64,000 nt of DNA from Cloeon dipterum (taxonomy: Eukaryota > Arthropoda > Insecta > Ephemeroptera > Baetidae). Location: positions 28,276,545 through 28,340,544 of the forward strand of contig NC_088790.1 of the NCBI RefSeq assembly GCF_949628265.1, read 5' to 3'. The translations under genes were made by a program, and so were the position numbers. The notes below the pieces were generated by a model, which did not search any database, was not told the origin of the DNA, and saw nothing but the letters and a program-made list of their open reading frames with translations. Numbering within the stretch: the stretch's first letter is position 1; each line of letters begins with the position of its first letter. Shown in pieces: positions 48,156-62,200 of this stretch.

Positions 48156-49349
48156 TTCATTTGCGAAATCATCAGGAAACAGAGCAGCACTGATTGTGAG
48201 CCAGCAGTTTTTCTAAATTATTGGGTCCTATGGATCTGTTAGCTTTTTAGAGGAAATGACGACTATTGCAATTAAATTTTGTGTTGCTTCGTTTCTCGAA
48301 ATTCAATATATCACATTATTCTGATTTCCACATAGCAATCCATCAGGACCAGCTTTTCAAACATCCTGTTATGTTAGAACGTAAGCCAGGCTACCTCGAC
48401 TTTTCTACAGGGGGTGCATAACTTTTTTTCGTTTTTTTAAAAGAAAGGCATGAAATAATTGAGTTGCGAGTTTATTGATTCTTACGATATTTTGTTAACT
48501 TCAAATTCATTCTCGATTAGAGCGATGTATTATTTACGAATTGTTATGCAAGTAAATTTATTCTGTGGAACACCTAAATTTTAAATTTATGCATATTTCA
48601 TTTTCTTAGCTCTGCTAAACTCCACATTTGATGACAGTGCGGTGACGAGAGGAACCCGCAATAAATATGTTGCATGCAGATGCAGGTTGCAGTTCAAGCG
48701 GGATAATTTTGGCTTGCTCCTCGCAGGTTAACTTAATTGTCGAATTTCTTCATCTAAATTAAAGAATGTATTTGACGAAGCTTCTGAGCAAACTCATCGC
48801 GAATAAACTGGGAGGATTAAAAATGACAAATAGCAGTGCGTATGAAAATTTCAGACTCGCTGTAACAGTTTTTTCTGTGCCGAAATGAAATGAGAAGAAT
48901 CAACTAAATTAATTTTATTGGATGGTCTTGTGATATGTAAATACCATAGGCCTAACTAGAAAAAAAAGAAACAAGGCTTTTTAATAATGATTAAGTTCAA
49001 TAAAAGGGAACCGTAAAAAATAAAACACGAAAGAGTACAATACTGTCACTTAATGGGACCAAATATTTTTATTTTAAGAGCATAAAGAGGACTGAATCTA
49101 CTTAAATTTATTTGTTATAAATCAATATTATGAAGTCGGTTGATTTTAAAAGAAAGGATTTTCATTTCTTAAATCTTAAATTTCATCTTGAAAGAGGGTA
49201 AACCAATATAAAATACCACAACCTGAAATTTGTAACACACATAAAAATGAAAATAATAAGACTGTCTGCCGAAATTGTACCATCCCTTATTGAACATCCC
49301 TGAAATTATCACACGAATAAAAATAAAACAAAATTATTTTTACTCTTTT
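48156..49349. other. Intergenic region L3-L4
   Basis: AT-rich. Holds GTTGCATGCAGATGCAGG and GTTGCAG near 48666-48690, part of the recurring motif. No gene is seen. Confidence 0.5.
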
Positions 49350-52300
49350 TCAATTCCTCTTTTTGCACAAAGTTAAAAATGACTCATCAAATGCGCAGAA
49401 AAAAACGGGAACGTCAAATAAATTGTCATCTTCAGACATAATGCCGCTTTGCATAAAGTACATGGAATCAAATTCAGCGTTATAATTTACGTAAAGATGA
49501 AAGGGATTCTCTTGCATTGGATCAAACAAAGATTTGGGCATCTCCTCTGAGGTGCTGCACCAGCGAGTAACGTTTTCGGAGTCCAAGTAAGTCTCATCCA
49601 GGAGAATCGAGTTGGAATCTGAGATTGTATTACTGTAAAATCGATCATTTCAACAAATATGTATTATTATATTCACATAAATCCGAGGCATCATTAATGA
49701 GTGGACCGCTCTTGGTTGCGTTTCGCAATAATTTGTTTAGAATTTTCAAGCTAGAGATGCTGGATTCTGTCACAGTGACGAGGCTTCCGTTTGCTCGAGC
49801 ACACGTGGCGGCTGCAAAAAACGGAGGATAGCGCTGGAAATAATTACAAAAAGATTAAATCATGCAAATGGTTTGTTTGTTTAATTAAAACCTCTTCTTT
49901 GTTGACCAGTTTATACATAAAAACGTTTCCCACGGGGGTCGGTACGAAACTTTGCACTTTATTTTTGTTTAATTGATTAAAATATGTATACAGTATGTAT
50001 TTTCGTTTACCTATCGCCAAGCAAGCTTCCTTGAAAGTCAAAATTTTCGGTCGCAAATATCGGTAGGTGCAGCGTGAGCTGGAAATTTCATCTTATTTAA
50101 ATTCTTTTTGGCAACTCTCCAAATTATTTCTTGAAGATTTCTTAAATTGTAAAATAAATGACATTAAAAATCATTTTCTGGTCTTATTATATTACCTGAT
50201 TACGTCCTCTGCATAGGATATTTTATTTACCACCTGTACATATTTTCTGAATTCCGATTCTAGATTTTTAACGATACAAAATTGTTGAGTTTTGTTTTTT
50301 TAAAATGATTATCTTACCAGAAAAATTGAGGCTTCCATTATTGTTCATTATTGCACTCATTGCCACCATTCTGCTGTAATCTCTTGGATCAAAAATGCTG
50401 CGGAAATCTTTGTTCCAAAATTTTTCCAGTGAATCAGATTTATTTGTGAAGCATTTGATGAAGTCGTGGATGAAAGAACACTCTCCTTTCGAATTATAGT
50501 CTTTCACTAGGAAAATAAAAAATAAATCTGCATCACAACGTTTATGAAAGTGTCAAACTTTTCTGGTTGCATTCCATAAATTTATCGAGGGCCTCGTTTA
50601 CAAACAGGGTTGATTTCCAAGCCTGTTCTTTGCTTTGTTGATTCTTAATCATTTGAAGGGTATCCAAATTATCCGCTCCTCTCTTGAGTAGGCTCATTGA
50701 GAATTTATTTGCAATGGAACGAAAATCTAAAAAAATAACAAATAAATAATTTTGCTTCCACGTCTTCTTAATTTTCACCCTGATAGACTTGAGATACTTT
50801 AACAGTGCTCAGCAATTTTTCTATCCTCTCCTCCCAAAATTTACTTCCTTCATATATCTGAAAAATTACACATTTTTAAGGAGATGTCTTTAAAGCTGCA
50901 TTTATTACCAATCCCAGAAGTTGTGCCATGCATGTTGAAAAGCACTGAATAAGAAAAGTAATATTTACTATTGGCTATTTAAAAAACCAACACCAATACC
51001 TTCATTTTGTAAGAAAAACTGTCTAAATCAGCGGTGTTGAATTTATTAATTTCATCTAATATATGTGCATCAGTTAAAATTTTATGAAGCACAAGGAAAT
51101 CTTACTCTGCGAGACTCGATGGGTTAATTTGCATTCGTTATAAATTTCTTGCAAATATGATTCCGCCAATACACGACCCTTTATTATATTTTTATTCACC
51201 TTAAATCAAAAACACAGTTGAAGGATTTATGTTATTAACCTCGCAAATCGCTTTCATTGACTTTTCACAGCTCTCAACCTTTAAAATTGAACTTCCAAAC
51301 AAATTTTGCGCTTTCACGCAGTACTTATTAATTTCTCCTGAAACGAAAAAATTATTATTTTTTTAACAAGAAAGATTTACTGGGTGCTAACCAAGCTTAG
51401 ATGGATCTGCCGTTTGACTTTCATTAAAATATTCACTTTGTTTAACAAAGTCATTAAATTCAGGTGAACACCATCTAAATGTAAATAAATAACTAAAATA
51501 TCCACGAAATTCCAAATTTTAATAACAGAGACCTGAATCGGTTGTTTTTACATCCAGAGTTGGTGCCTGATGTCCAGTAGTCGGTATTTTTCTCGAGAAA
51601 GCCATTCATGCAAGCTAACTTTTCGTAAGACTGGACCGAGACGAGACGCATTCCCATCGAACAGCAAAAAAATAGAGCATCACTCCACATCATCTATTTG
51701 AGAATATATAAATCAAATCTCCCTACCACAGCATAACATAAAATAATCGTCAATTGGTAAACTCACGTGATCTGTAGTAATAAAAAATCGAATCCCGCAA
51801 GACGTTTTCCACTTGCCGTCCATCATACAGAGCTCTTTATTTAAACCAAATTTTATTCTAGAAATAACATAATATGTGAACTTACTTAGTATAACCCACT
51901 CTCCATTTTCGTATTTTAATGGCGGATTCTAGATTACGACAGATAAAAAATATTATAGGACAAACAACGCTGTAAGAAAAAAGCTAACTGCTGCATAGCA
52001 ATACGGTTGCTCTGTTACACAGTACGGTAGATCACAGGCAATATCAGCCTTCTGGCAGTTCAGATATTATATTTTATATTAGTCTTAAAACCATATTTTA
52101 CAACCTCTTTCTCCACGTTCCTTTCCAAAGTGACTAAATCAGTCATCCTATTTCCGTCTTTCTGACAGGCGAAATTTGCAATCGGGAGCGAACACTGCAC
52201 CTGGCGCACCCCGAATGGCGCCCCTTTCGTGGCGTACTGCCGATCGACCACCAAACAGGAGCCACTGTCCCGCGGGTTCACCGTGTCCCAGAAGCTGTCC

Positions 52301-54771
52301 TGCGAGTCCCACGGGCCGACGTCGTCGTGCATGCAGAAGCGGTAATGCCCGGCGCACCCCTGCCGCGTCGCAGCCGTCCAGAAACTCGTTTTAATCAACA
52401 TGCGGTCCTCGGTAGAGTTCTCTTCAAGTTGAATTTTAGAATAGGACATTTTTCAAACATTAAATATATGATTTCTTGTTTCCCGTGCTAATCAAATAAA
52501 TTAACAAAGAAATAAAATTCAAATCACCAGTTTTGTCGAAGATTTTGAAACTTTTATATGATACTCCAATCGAGTTTAGCGTTAAAAGAAGCTCATCCGT
52601 CACTCTGATGGGCTTCATTCCAATGCTGCAGCAGAGCTCCATGTTTTCTGCCCAAGTTATCTTCAAATTAAATTATTTTAAACTTTTGAAAGCAGTATTT
52701 TCATATTGGTGCCGCATAAATTGCACATCTTGAATAGTGCGGAAGGGACAGTGCTTTACTAAACATATATTTTTTTTTTAATTTTTATTTTTGGCGCCTG
52801 TTATATGTATCATCAATATTTTGAATCCTCTGACCAGGATGAAAATCATTTAATAACAGCATTCAAATACAGCAACAGCTGAGATGTGCTCCATGCATTG
52901 TGGTGGGAACTTGGGAAAACGGTTTTTTTCTCCCCTGAACAATTAAAATTTGGAGCTAAGCGCAATTTGTACGGCACCAAGACAAATTTACACTCAATTA
53001 CTTTCTTTTTTCCAAATATCATGGTCGTGTAAGTGATTGCATCAATTCCCGATTTCCTTCTCCACTCTGCCCAAACACCATCAAGTTTGTTACCTTTGTG
53101 ATTGCCAGAAAATGAAATGTATCAACCACATATTTTTTATAAAGCTGTACGCGATAAGAATATTGTGTATGTCAAAATGTCTATTAACTAAGAATTGCAT
53201 GACTGATCACCCAATAGACACTATGTTTCGGAAAATATAAATTTACTAGTGATTCGTGAATATTCTAGAATACAATTATCTCATCAAATTGACCATCTTT
53301 TTTTTGATAGTTTGTTATATATCATTTTACAGTTGTAAAAAACATCAGTGCTCAATTAGGCAGCTTCAAATGTATTTGGTTTCACGATTTTATCGATTAA
53401 AAACATCAATTTATAAAAATTACTACGCAAAAAATTAAAAAAGTAGATGATTTTTAGGTTTATAAAAATATTTAAATAAAGAAAAAGTTTCTTCACAGAT
53501 TAGTATTTTTCTAAATGGTTTTAAAAATACTTTCATATTAAGATCTCTCCTTATTTTGTAGTTGACTTAATTTATTCATTTGTTAAATAGTTACTTTTTA
53601 TCTTTTCCCCCGTTTCATCAAAGTATGCCATCTTTATGTAGAGAGCCTTTAAAAATTTGTCTCAATTTCAAAAAATTCTCATACATTTTTTTCACACGTC
53701 TTCGGGCAGGGCACCGTTTTGCACTTGTACTGCGTTTTGTTAATAATAAAATTGAATTCTTTCGATTAGAATACAATTACTTCACAGAAGAAATAATTTT
53801 GGTCGGAACAGTCGGAGCGAAAGAGAGTTCTAGTCATCAAGGAGAGTGCGAGACATTTTTGCTTTTGAATTTGAGAAGTCGCCGTGATTTTCATGGGTAA
53901 ATTGAACGCAGAGGCATTGATGCGTTTCCGGTCGCCCGCGCACCACGAGTACGCCGCGTTTCCACAGCGCTTCCCCTCGGCCATTCCGCTCGTCCAGATG
54001 AAAAAGTATTCTGCACGTGTATTAAATATTTATCGTAAATTACACTGGCTCCGCCATTTTGAATTTACTGGGATTTTTTTGTTCATCCATTGTGGTCTGG
54101 TTTACGTCGGGCACGAGGCAATTTAAGTTTTTCTCTCGATCTTCCACTGCAACCAGTTGCATTCTACGTTTTGCACACACGACGGCAGCTTCCCCAAATT
54201 TAGCCTATTTTATTACTTAAATTTTAAGTTTTTAATTTTAAATGGAATGCTGATCGACACACTTGGCTCAAGCTTCTGTAGAAAAGGTGGCCGCACCTGA
54301 AAACGACATCTCCCAGCTCGAGATTGTTTGAGACGAAAGACATAAGGGATGCTAAAATAATTATCATGAAAATAATAAAAATAAAACTAAAAAATAAATT
54401 AACACTCGCACTTGCGTCAAACACTGATGAAAAATCTGTTTAAATTTTGATTTTGTTCAATCTAAATTTAATTTTAGCCCACACTTTACCCTCTGCCAAA
54501 GCAAAAGTAAGGAAATTCTAGAGTGTGTAATATTAATTTAAATAACCTTAAGTTGAACATTTAAAGTACCTTGATTTTTGAATCGTGAATGGAGCAGTCT
54601 CCTGAAGTACATTTTTGAAGTTGCACAGCTTTCGTGGTCAAAGCGGCGTGCTTTGAGGAACAGTAATTTAATCGAGGAACTTTATTATTCCAGATAGAAA
54701 TAAATTTTTACGTTTTGTGCTGGAAAGACCAAGCAGAGGAAAATCGCAGGCAGGATCGTACCCTTTCTCAT
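49350..54771 (-). CDS. L4: secreted multi-CTLD protein with an OBP-like domain
   Basis: Same exon order as L1. The signal exon starts at 54771 (MRKGTILPAIFLCLVFPAQN). CTLD1 about 53780-54350. Linker KCKTVPCPKTC near 53700. CTLD2 about 52100-53630, with the GC-rich exon about 52110-52425 and a 300-base insertion (about 52735-52985) in the intron before it. CTLD3 about 51240-51930 (CCSMGMRLVSVQSYEKLACM). OBP-like about 50300-51190: NECKLTHRVSQ, CFSTCMAQLLGL, EGSKFWEERIEKLLS, EALDKFMECNQ, GECSFIHDFIKCF. CTLD4 49350-50275, ending FFCAFDESFLTLC. The intron after exon 27 has an ordinary GT donor, unlike L1-L3. No stop or frameshift was found. Confidence 0.78.
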
Positions 54772-55084
54772 TTCACTTGAAACTGACCCATAAAACTCTA
54801 AATTACAAAGCAAAAGAGAAAAAGCAATGATTTTAGGGAGGAATTAAAAAATAATTTTTTGAGCAAAAGATAATATTAAATAGATAATTTAACATGGCAT
54901 GCTACGTTTAAAACAGTAGCAAAAAATTAATAAAATACAATTTTATGATATAACACATGCCACACAAAAGGGGCTGGAGTTTTCATGAATAAATAAATCA
55001 TTCCTTTAAAATGTACAGATTTAATCAATCGTTATAATTTGCGGTCACACCAAGTCGAGGAATTTTACCTGGAGGACCAAAGCA

Positions 55085-55120
55085 TGCAACCTGCCCGTCG
55101 CACGAAGCGTGCAAGTTGCA
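55085..55120. repeat. Nested hairpin motif
   Basis: TGCAACCTGCCCGTC, then GCACG AAG CGTGC, then AAGTTGCA: an outer stem TGCAAC/GTTGCA and an inner stem GCACG/CGTGC. Repeated at 63056-63091. Confidence 0.6.
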
Positions 55121-55124
55121 CCAG

Positions 55125-55440
55125 AGAACTGCTTCAGGAATAATTGGATCCAACAAAATTTTACTTTTTTAAACGTGCCTCTGTCTGGAACTACACTGGG
55201 AATCAAATTATTGGTTTAGCGAGTCCACTCGGTGAAACCTGATTTAAAATTTTTATGCGAGCAATGTTGGATTCAGTCACTGTGACGAGGCTTCCGTTTG
55301 CTCAGGCGCGCGTGGTGGCCGCTACCGACGGAGGATTTCGCTGCAAAAGGGAAAAATTGGATAAATACTCATCCAAAAGGATAACTCAAGATATTTTACA
55401 CTTTCTTTTTCAGTGGTTTTAAACATTAACACGTTTTAAT
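55125..55440 (-). pseudogene. Relic of lectin C-terminal exons
   Basis: At 55340-55260 the minus strand reads like exon 28 of L4 and L5 (ANGSLVTVTESNIARIKIL), but TGA replaces the first cysteine codon. A piece of exon 27 (NVLMFKTTEKE) lies at about 55435-55405. The rest of the gene is gone. It is a dead fragment of a former sixth lectin copy or of a duplication end. Confidence 0.7.
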
Positions 55441-56288
55441 CGTGAAGAGAAACGTACATTAACTGTGTTCGTGGTCGAAGCCGCAAGCTTTTTGTTAGAG
55501 GAAAAAGAAAGAGGCGAGTCTACGTTCAGGATTCACAATTTTATCGCAAATTCATTTCGGAATGCAACAGTATTGAAAAGTTTTTAAAACGCATTTTTCA
55601 GCCTTTTGCGAAGCCGCAGTCTGGTTAAAAGGACGTGACGCTTGCTCGCTTTAATTAATTTTGAATTGCTCTCTTCCACAAAATTTATTGTATTGTGACG
55701 TTCATTCTGCTTTCTGGGAAGTTTGAAATGATGCTCATTCCATGGGTGTGGCAACCGTTCTCTCTGCAACACCACGAAAAATGTTATGCCTGGCTGTTCC
55801 CTGAAACTTACGGTCCACGCAGAGCCGGGAGGGCTGTCCGACGTAAAGAGCACTCTCCGTTGCCGCCACTGCCGCCGATCTATCTCTATTTAATCTCTCT
55901 ATCTGCTGCTGGGACAAGCCATTATCAAAAGCCCCTACTCAATATTACTAATTCTGCCTTGCTTATTATTATATTTGCTCTCTTTAATTATCCTTTTTTC
56001 TTTATTCTCCGTGATGTAGAAATATGAAGACTCAACTGAATAAATTTTAATTTGTTGATTTTTGAAGTAAATACCAGGCATAACTAAAGCAAATAAAACA
56101 CAGCCAAAGAATTTTTTCATTTCTTTAATCCTAATTTCGAAAGAGGCGAACCAAAAAATCCCACAACCTGGAAAATTGTAACACGCAATGGAAATAATAC
56201 GACCATCTGCCGAAATTGTATTTTCCCTCATTGAGCTCTAAATTATAACACGAATAAAGATGAAAGCAAAACATTTTTTTACTCTCTT

Positions 56289-59200
56289 TCAATTCCTCTT
56301 TTTGCACAGAGTTAAAAATGACTCATCAAATGCGCAGAAAAATGTGGCCACGTCACATATATTTTCATCTAGGTAGACAATGCTGGTTAAAATAGCCACG
56401 GAATCAGTTTCAACGTGATAATTTAGGAAGAGATAATAGCTTATATCTTGGTATGGTATAAACAAAGAGCTGGGAACCTCCTCTGAGGTGCTGCACCAGC
56501 GGGTAACGTTTCCAGAATCCAAATAAGTCTCATCCAGGAGAATCGTGTCAGGAACTGAGATTAATTTACACTAAAATCGATCATTTCAACGAATATTTCT
56601 TATTATGTTATACCGAAATCCGTGACATAATCATTGTTCGAACTGCTCTTGGTTTCATTCTGCGAAAATTTGAAAAGAACTTTCATGCTAGAGATGTTGG
56701 AGTCTGTCACTGTGACGAGGCTTCCGTTTGCTCGATTACATGTGGAGGCTGCAACCAACGGAGGATAGCGCTGAAAATAATTACAAAAAGCTTAAATCGT
56801 GCAAATGGTTCGTTTATTTATATTATTGATAATACATTTTCTTTGTTGACCAGTTTATACATAAAAACGTTTTTCACGGGAGTCGGTACGAAATTTTCCT
56901 CTGTATTGGTATTCAAGTGTTTTAAATATCTGCAGTATGTATTTTCGTATACTTATCGCAAAGCAAGAATCATTTAAAGTCAAAATTTTCGGTCGCAAAT
57001 ATCGGTAGGTGCAGCCCGAGCTGGAAATTTCTTCTGATTTAAAATCTTTCTGGCAATAACTCTCCAAATGCAAACCAAGATTAAATTAAATAAAAAAAAT
57101 TTCACAAATTGTCCTGGTGCCAGTAATATTTTCGAAGAGTATCACCATTTTTGAAAAATTGAAATTTTCCAAAGTTTCTAAAAGTTTCATAATTCCATAA
57201 ATTTTCTCAGAAATTTTGGCTAACTTAAAATTTAACGAGAGTTTTTCCTGTAAGATACGTCCCTTTTTCCCCTGAGCATTTGTGATTGTAGCGGCGCAAC
57301 AATCAACCGGGGAGGGAAGAAACCAATTAGGGTTCTCTTCCCCCACAGCCAAAGTTAATGCCATCGTTGCAATTTTTTGATCAGGCTCCGGGGCCGCGAG
57401 CTAGAGTGGTCGTTGAATTCTGGAAGACCCAAACTTTATTTTCCTTGTGGCAGAAAAGGACAACAATTAACTTCAACAGTTAAAATTTGAACATTTGTAG
57501 AGCTATATGCAACATTGTACCGGCACCAGGACGAAATTGTCAAACATCAGAAAAATCATATTAATTTTGAAACAATGTGAATATTTAAAGAGGAATGATA
57601 CTGCAAAAGCCAGGAAAATGCTTGTTGCCAATGCATAAACTCGTCCCTTAGGATTCAGTTAAAGTCTAAATTGACCCAAGAAGCGCTGTAATTTTTTGAG
57701 AAAATTGGCTGGAAAGTTAGCGTGCTTTTCAAATGGCAATGGCTGTCTCCTTACTTGAAATCCGATTTAATTTCAAAACCAAGAGTTTCCCCAATAAGTG
57801 GCATACACAATTGGACAGATCTGGACGAGAGGAATCGGAATATGCCAAGAAAATACGTTCAAGCACTGTAAATCTTGGAGAAAATTGGCAAAATTTGAAT
57901 TTTACTGTAGGAACGTCTTTTTTATTATTGCAAATTGTTGAACAAATTGTTTATCGGTCAATTGTTTAAGGCATCCAACAAATTAAATAATTTTCAATTG
58001 TTGCCCAGTATCATTCCACTTTAATTCTTAAACCAGATTACCTGATTACTTCCTCAGCATAAGATATTTTATTCACCACCTGTAAAGATATTCTGCTTTC
58101 TGAATAACAGTTGTTTATATTGATATGATAAGTTTTTTATTTCTTAAAAAAAAAGTTTATTTTACTGGGATTTGACAGAAGACCATACACGAAATCCATT
58201 GGCTTCATTCTGCTGTAATCTTTTGGATCGAATATGCTATGGAAATCTTTGTTCCAAAATTTTTCCAGTGAATCAGATTTATTAGTGAAGCATTTGATGA
58301 AGTCGTGTATGAAAGAACACTCTCCTTTCGAATTATAGTCTTTCACTAGGAAAATAAAAATTAAATCTGCATCACAACTTTTATGAAATTGTCAAACTTC
58401 TCTGGTCGCATTCCCAAAACCTGTCGAGTGCTTCAGTTACAAAAAGGGTCGATTTATAAGCCTGTTCTTTGCTTTGTTGATTATGAATCAATTGAAGGGT
58501 ATCTAAATTATCCGCTCCTCTCTTAAGAAGACTTAATGAGAATTTATCTGCAATTGCACGAAAATCTAAAAAAAAAAATAAATAAAAAATAAATATTTCG
58601 CTTCCGAATCTTCTTAATTTTTACCCTGATAGACTTGAGGCATTTTAAAAGTGCTCAGCAATTTTTCTATCCTCTCCTCCCAAAATTTACTTCCATCGTA
58701 TATCTGAAAAATTACATATTTTTTAAAGGAGACGAGTAAAAAGATGCAATTATTACCAGTCCCAGAAGTTCTGCCATGCATGTTGAAAAACACTTAATAG
58801 GAAAATATTTTTACTCTAAGGCCTGGCAAATTAAAAACAACACTAAAAACCTTCATTTTGTAAGAAAAACTGTCCACGTCAATGGTGTTGAATTTACTGA
58901 TATCTCCTGACCTCTGTTTGTTATTTAAAATTTTTGAAGCTAAAGAAAATCTTACGCTGTGAAACTTGATGGGTTAATTTGCATTCATTATAAACTTCTT
59001 GCAAATACGATTCTGCCATTACACGAACCTTTTTTTTTATTATTTTTCCTTTTGTCAATAACCACGTAGTTAAAGTACATATTTTTTGTGTTATTTACCT
59101 CGCAAATTGCCTTCATTGGCTTATCACAGCTCTCAACCATTAAAATTGTACTTCCCAGCTTAAAATTTTGAGCTTTCACGCAATACCAATCAATTTCTCC

Positions 59201-62200
59201 TGAAACAAAAATAAATTTTATTTTGAAGAAGAAAGATTTAATGTATGCTAACCGATCTTAGAAGCATTCGCTGGTAGACTCTCGTTAAAATATTCACTTT
59301 GTTTAACAAAGTCATTAAATTCAGGCGAGCACCATCTAAATTTTAACTGATTTAAAAAAAATCCTTTAAATTCCAAATGTTTATATTATCGACCTGAATC
59401 GGTTATTTTTACATCCAGAGTTGGTGCCCGACGTCCAGTATTCGGTATTTTCCTCGAGAAAGCTATTCATGCAAGCTAACTTTTCGTAAGACTGGACAGA
59501 GACGAGACGCATCCCCAACGAACAACAAAAATTTAGAGCTGCATTCCAATTTAGCTAGAAGAATTTATATCTATGTTATATAAACAAATTGCAGTAGAAA
59601 TTGCATGAATAATCAATAGTGCGTTACTGGCGAAAAGGAAAACCAGAGAAATCCATAAAATTCATCCTTGTCGAAATCGACAACTGGATTTTTAGACTAA
59701 TCGCTCAAATCTTGATTTAAAAAATAACTGATTGTTTGCAAGGGGGTTGTAATGCCATTAGATTTGATGCGGTCTTCGATTTTTTAATTATTGCGTGCTG
59801 TGCCCTTTGCATCGAGAGTGGTCCAGTCCGCAGCCTCTGCCGCACGCACAAAGTCTTCATCTAACATTCTAGAGTGCACTCTTTTTCACGCTCATTGTCC
59901 TGTTTTTGTAATTTTTGGAGAAGGAATGCATTCCACCCGCCGAATTCTTTAAGCGGAACGAAATGTAGCTAACACTTGGTAAACTCACTCACTTGATATG
60001 TAGGGATAAAAAATCGAATTCCACAAGACGTTTTCCACTTGCCCCCCAGCAGAGAGAGCTCTTTAACAAAATCAAAACTAATTTTAAATATAGTAAAGTT
60101 TATATATAATACTTAGTAAAACCAGTTCTCCATTCTCATATTTTGATGGGGTCACGGTCTATATAATGAGAAATAGAAAAAATATCGGACAGAAGGAAAG
60201 AAAAAAGCAAACTGATGGCATGCAATATGGTTGCTCTGTTGCACAGAGTGGTAGATCACAGGCAGTATTAGCATTCTGCTAAACCAGATATTATATTTTT
60301 ATATATTAGCAGAAACCATATTTTACTACCTCCATGTCTGCGTTCCTTTCCAAATTGACTAAATCCGTTATCTTATTTTGTCCGTCTTTCTGACAGGCGA
60401 AATTGGCAATTGGGACTGAGCACTGCACCTGGCGCACCCCGAACGGCGCCCCTTTCGTGGCGTACTGCCGGTCGACGACCAAACAGGAGCCACTGTCCCG
60501 CGGGTTCACCGATTCCCAGAAGTTGTCCTGCGAGTCCCACGGACCCACGTCGTCGTGCAAGCAAAAGCGGTAATGCCCGGCGCACCCCTGCCGCGTCGCA
60601 GCCGTCCAGAAACTCGTTCTAATCAACTTGCGGTCCTCGGTTGAGTTCTCTTCAAGTTGAATTTTAGAATAGGACATTTTTCAAACATTAAATCTATGAT
60701 TTCTTGTTTCTCGTGCTAATCAAATAAATTAAAAAAGAAATAAAATTCAAATCACCAGTTTTGTCGAAGATTTGGAAACTTTTATATGATATTCCAATCG
60801 AGTTTAGCGTTAAAAGAAGCTCATCCGTCACTCTGATGGGCTTCATTCCAATGCTGCAACAGAGCTTCATGTTCTCTGCCCAAGTTACCTTGAAATTAAA
60901 ATATTTTGAAATTTTTGAAATCCATATTTAAAATAAAAATACTTTCTTTTTTCCAAATACCATGGTCGTGTAAGTCATCGTATCAATTCCCGATTTCCTA
61001 CTCCATTCTGTCCAAACTCCATCAAGTTTGTTACCTTTATGATTGCCAAATATTGAATTTTATCGAGTCAACCTAATTAAACTTAAAAAAAGCTCAAAAA
61101 TGTTTAAGTACATATTGCCATTCATGATTTATCGTCTGGAAAAATATTGTTTTTAAATTTACTATATTTTCCATGCATAAAAATTAAAAAAGGCCAAGTA
61201 AATAAGAAAAAGATCACACTCTGAATTGCTTTGCAGCGAGGAAAATTAAATTAAGATGGTCAGCTATTTGAAATAGTATTGTACACATACTCTTTTCGGT
61301 TTTTACTCAGAAATGGTAAAGATTGACGTTTTCGATTGCTGATTCGGAAATCTTTTGCAGCAAATAATACAGTTATGCATTTTCTTTTGGATGTAAATTA
61401 CTGCTGATGATATATCTGTTGCGAAAAAGTGTCATTTGAATTTTCCTCATAAATTTGTCACGAATATAATTTAATTTTAAAATCAAGAATTAAATCAGGT
61501 ATGTCCATGCTTTACTTCCTTGTTTTAAGAGTGAATTTGTAGTTGACTAAAACATCATTCAAAAGATAATTTGTTAAATAGGTACTGTTTATCCTGTTCC
61601 CTGTTTCTTCAAAGTACGCCATCTAATTGTACCGGGACATTAAAATTTGTCTAAATTTAAAGAATTCCATACATTGGTTTCACACGTCTTCAAATAGGGC
61701 ACCGTTTTGCATTTGTACTGCGTATATAGTTAAACATTAAAATAATTGAAGCTTATAGCGTTTGAATTAGAATAAAAATACTTCACAGATGAAATAATTT
61801 TGGTCGGAACAGTCGGAGCGAAAGAGAGTTCTTGTCTTCAAGGAGAGTGCGAGACACTTTTGCTTTTGAGTTATAGAAGTCGCCGTGATTTTCATGGGCA
61901 AGTGGAATGCCGACGCATTGATGCGTTTCCGGTCGCCGGCGCACCACGAGTACGCCGCGTTTCCACAGCGCTTCCCTTCGGCCATTCCGCTCGTCCAGAT
62001 GATCAAGTATTCTATATGTTTCAAATTTTCATTAAGTGCTTTATTTTCTCCACCAATATGAATTTACTGGGGTTTCTTTGTTCATAAATTGCGGTCTGGT
62101 TTGCATCAGGTATGAGACAATTCAAGTTTTTCTCTCGATCTTCCACTGCCACCAATTGCATTCTACGTTTTGCACACATGACGGCAGCTTCCCCAAATTT

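Larger units (their letters stand above)
54772..56288. other. Intergenic region L4-L5
   Basis: Contains the TGCAAC motif (55085), lectin exon relics (55125-55440) and a cassette of about 750 bases (55130-55880) repeated at 63265-64000. No intact gene. Confidence 0.55.

Noticed and set aside
52148-52394. Long ORFs on both strands opposite the GC-rich CTLD2 exon (Arg/Pro-rich products)
   Set aside because: They recur in all five copies only because the exon is GC-rich and lacks stop codons in other frames; there is no domain and the frame is not kept outside the exon.
55584-56027. Overlapping ORFs of 89 and 110 codons, the first conserved at 63743-63934
   Set aside because: Conservation is explained by the duplicated cassette at DNA level; no start context, splice partner or domain is recognised.
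57086-57364. 92-codon minus-strand ORF in an L5 intron
   Set aside because: No homologue in the other lectin genes and no recognisable motif; more likely part of an insertion.
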